DNA of 50,873 nt from Stieleria sedimenti. Lineage in GTDB: Bacteria; Planctomycetota; Planctomycetia; Pirellulales; Pirellulaceae. Below are positions 49,211 to 50,873 of the stretch, one piece after another. The position numbers and the translations under genes are program-made. How positions within the stretch are numbered: position 1 is the first letter of the stretch; each line of letters begins with the position of its first letter. The stretch lies in assembly GCF_025060895.1 (NCBI RefSeq), contig NZ_JANZKV010000304.1:8354-59226 (forward strand). Reading direction: 5' to 3'. The notes under the pieces are model-generated. The model was given only the letters and a program-made list of their open reading frames with translations. It searched no databases and was not told the origin of the DNA.

Positions 49211-50704
49211 CTACGGACGCACGCGCGGCATCCCCACGCGGATTGTCCTGCTAAATTCGCTCACCTGCAGCACGCGGCCAAAGTCGACAAGCTCAGCCAG
49301 CTTGGCGGGACTGCCCGAGTCCTGAATGATCCACTCTGTCATCGCCAAACCTCTCGACTGAGTCTCGTGGTCGGGATTGCCGGCCCTCGCCAGGAACGTC
49401 TGCCGCACCTCCCCCAGATCAGTGTTCGGCGCGTGCATCACGATGACACGAATCTGGGACGCATTCGGCCCGCCGATGTTGCTTGGACGCATCGTGTTCA
49501 TCCTGGATCCGGGGTCTGCGAATCCCGGAGTCGCCCAATCCGGCCGTTGCATCTTCGCCATCGTTTCTTCGTGCCGGCGAGCCATCTCCGCGTCTCGTTG
49601 CGAGTTGACCGCTCCGCCGATGATCAACAACAACAGCAGCGTGGACATTTCCAACAGATAACCGGCCGCAATCACGCGAACGATTCCGATCCGTTTCCAC
49701 AAATAGATGACCAGGGCGATGACGCAGACCGCGACGACTAGCGCCCCGGCCATCGCGCCCAAACTGGACGGATCGAATCCCGAAAAGTCCAAGTTCTCAT
49801 TCCGGCTACTTCGTCGCGCGATCCGCAATCCGGCTTTCGCACCGATCGCCAAGATCAACAGCAAGACTCCGCCAGCTCCGAGCCCTGCCATTTGACCGCC
49901 GACCGCTTTGGCCACGCGTTCGACAAGATGCAAGCGCGGCAGAAACATTGCTCCGGCGATCACCAGTCCCACCGGCAATTGGAAGGCGCAGACCAGCAAC
50001 AGCGGAGGAAACAAGATCGATGACGCCAACGCGACAAGATTCAGGATGACGATTGCCGTCACCATCTTGTGATTCCCAATCCACGCCAACAGCTTCGTCG
50101 CAACCGTTCCGGAGTTCGCCCCAGACTTCGCCCTCGAGTCACCCCTGGACGAGCGTGCCGCAAAGCCTCCGCCGCTCGGTGTCGCCGACGGCGGCAAATC
50201 CAGTTGCCCCAGATCGAACGGGTCGGTGGTGACGGGCGTCGGGGGAAGCGACGAAACGGCCGCCGCGGCACTCGACTGCGGTACGGGCGACTGCGGTGCA
50301 CTCGACTGCGGTACGGGCGACTGCGGTGCGGGCGACTGCGGTGCGGGCGGCCGGGCGGGTTTCCGAACCGGAGAGGGACCCGGTGATCGGGCGGGCAATC
50401 GCACCTGCATCTTGCACCGGGGACAGGCCGTCACCGCCGGCTTGGCGAGCAGTTTGACAGACATCTTCGTCTGGCAATGGGGGCACGAAACGATTGTTGA
50501 TTCGGAAGTCGCCGCGTTCGAACCCGCCGCGTTCGCGGGTCGTGGTGTCGCGGCTGGACGTGTTCCGGCCGCCGGCCTGGTCGACGCGGGGACGACCGAC
50601 CGTGCCTGGCACTTGGGGCACTGCACCTGTTTTCCAACCGCCGAGGAATCAACGGCCAAAGTTTGCGCGCACGTGCCGCAGGGAAAATTGATTCGACCAG
50701 CCAC
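49211..50704 (-). CDS. Polytopic membrane protein with two N-terminal zinc ribbons, unknown function
   Basis: From the GTG at 50704 the protein has 497 residues. Two four-cysteine ribbons, C-G-T-C with C-P-K-C (9/12 and 29/32) and C-P-H-C with C-P-R-C (74/77 and 94/97), are followed by a Pro/Gln/Ser-rich linker (about 98-160). Four to six membrane helices lie between about residues 215 and 370, and a soluble C-terminal domain of about 110 residues follows. Ribbon-plus-membrane proteins of this build are common and mostly uncharacterised in planctomycetes. An in-frame TTG at 50743 would add 13 hydrophobic residues but has no ribosome binding site. The GTG has GGGG six bases upstream and begins directly before the ribbon, as in relatives. 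Function is unknown. Confidence 0.78.
   Translation of the reverse strand: MAGRINFPCGTCAQTLAVDSSAVGKQVQCPKCQARSVVPASTRPAAGTRPAATPRPANAAGSNAATSESTIVSCPHCQTKMSVKLLAKPAVTACPRCKMQVRLPARSPGPSPVRKPARPPAPQSPAPQSPVPQSSAPQSPVPQSSAAAAVSSLPPTPVTTDPFDLGQLDLPPSATPSGGGFAARSSRGDSRAKSGANSGTVATKLLAWIGNHKMVTAIVILNLVALASSILFPPLLLVCAFQLPVGLVIAGAMFLPRLHLVERVAKAVGGQMAGLGAGGVLLLILAIGAKAGLRIARRSSRNENLDFSGFDPSSLGAMAGALVVAVCVIALVIYLWKRIGIVRVIAAGYLLEMSTLLLLLIIGGAVNSQRDAEMARRHEETMAKMQRPDWATPGFADPGSRMNTMRPSNIGGPNASQIRVIVMHAPNTDLGEVRQTFLARAGNPDHETQSRGLAMTEWIIQDSGSPAKLAELVDFGRVLQVSEFSRTIRVGMPRVRP
50268..50342 (-). repeat. Five 15-bp tandem repeats inside the zinc-ribbon gene
   Basis: Units of the type CGACTGCGGT preceded by GCACT, ACGGG or GCGGG recur every 15 bases. 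They encode alternating P-Q-S-P-V/A and P-Q-S-S-A. The first 30 bases are repeated exactly, so the linker has grown by slippage in frame. Confidence 0.8.
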
Positions 50705-50833
50705 TTCCAACCCCGCAACGAGAAACAAGACGATCAACAACAAACGTTCGCAGAAGACCCGATGAAGAGTCTATCGCTTTGGACTGTCGCTCGCCCATCA
50801 AGTTCCGTCAAATCGGTGAGACGAGCGTCTCTT

Positions 50834-50873
50834 GCGGCCTGTTGATTTATTCGGGATCTGCTGAGTCAATGGT
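50834..50873 (+). repeat. Second copy of the 40-bp repeat, cut by the window edge
   Basis: It matches 48993-49032 at 35 of 40 positions, including CTGCTGAGTCAAT. In the first copy the hairpin element begins at the last two bases, so a second hairpin element may start just beyond this window. The bases 50744-50833 show no gene. Confidence 0.65.

Overview
The window looks like a chromosomal segment of a planctomycete, most probably a marine Pirellulaceae (Rhodopirellula-like). The lineage call is an inference from gene content: very large secreted proteins that open with an L-E-x-R-x-L-L-A-G motif and end in type I dockerin repeats, a PVC-type heme-binding dehydrogenase with HEAT-like repeats, a planctomycete-style acetyl-xylan-esterase-like hydrolase, CxxC zinc-ribbon membrane proteins, and GC-rich intergenic repeats. 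No rRNA, tRNA, CRISPR array or transposase gene was recognised.

Layout. Bases 1-7.1 kb hold the 3' end of a coiled-coil gene, then three genes that look like exported carbohydrate or oxidative catabolism: an acetyl xylan esterase/dienelactone-type hydrolase (minus), a 6-phosphogluconolactonase-type beta-propeller (plus), and a beta-propeller/HEAT/cytochrome c dehydrogenase (minus). A symmetric terminator separates the last two, which converge. Two inverted copies of one GC-rich intergenic repeat lie at about 0.42-0.55 kb and 7.25-7.39 kb. A 737-residue coiled-coil protein (7.6-9.8 kb) converges on the next block.

From 9.85 to 46.57 kb, about 72% of the window, there are only two genes, both on the minus strand: giant paralogues of 6216 and 5898 residues. 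They are colinear over most of their length: N-terminal export motif, Ig-like region, metallopeptidase-like domain, PPC-type domains, beta-helix segments, GEVEDY-type domain, cadherin-like modules, dockerin and acidic tail. Each has its own similar promoter-like sequence. They differ in instructive ways. Protein 1 keeps a complete matrixin-type HExxHxxGxxH zinc site, while protein 2 has lost every catalytic residue of it. Protein 1 has about twelve cadherin-like module junctions and a private insert of about 1,150 residues. Protein 2 has about five such junctions but eleven copies of a different module ending in an F-E-F-like strand, at least one of them inside another domain. I read the pair as a duplicated cell-surface or extracellular matrix protein, one member probably an active protease and the other a pseudo-protease scaffold.

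The right end (46.6-50.9 kb) holds an 823-bp non-coding stretch with a promoter, a hairpin and a 3 x 23-bp tandem repeat; a plus-strand membrane-anchored coiled-coil protein with a nine-cysteine patch; a short hairpin element with terminal inverted repeats; and a minus-strand protein with two zinc ribbons and several membrane segments. A 40-bp direct repeat lies on both sides of that last gene.
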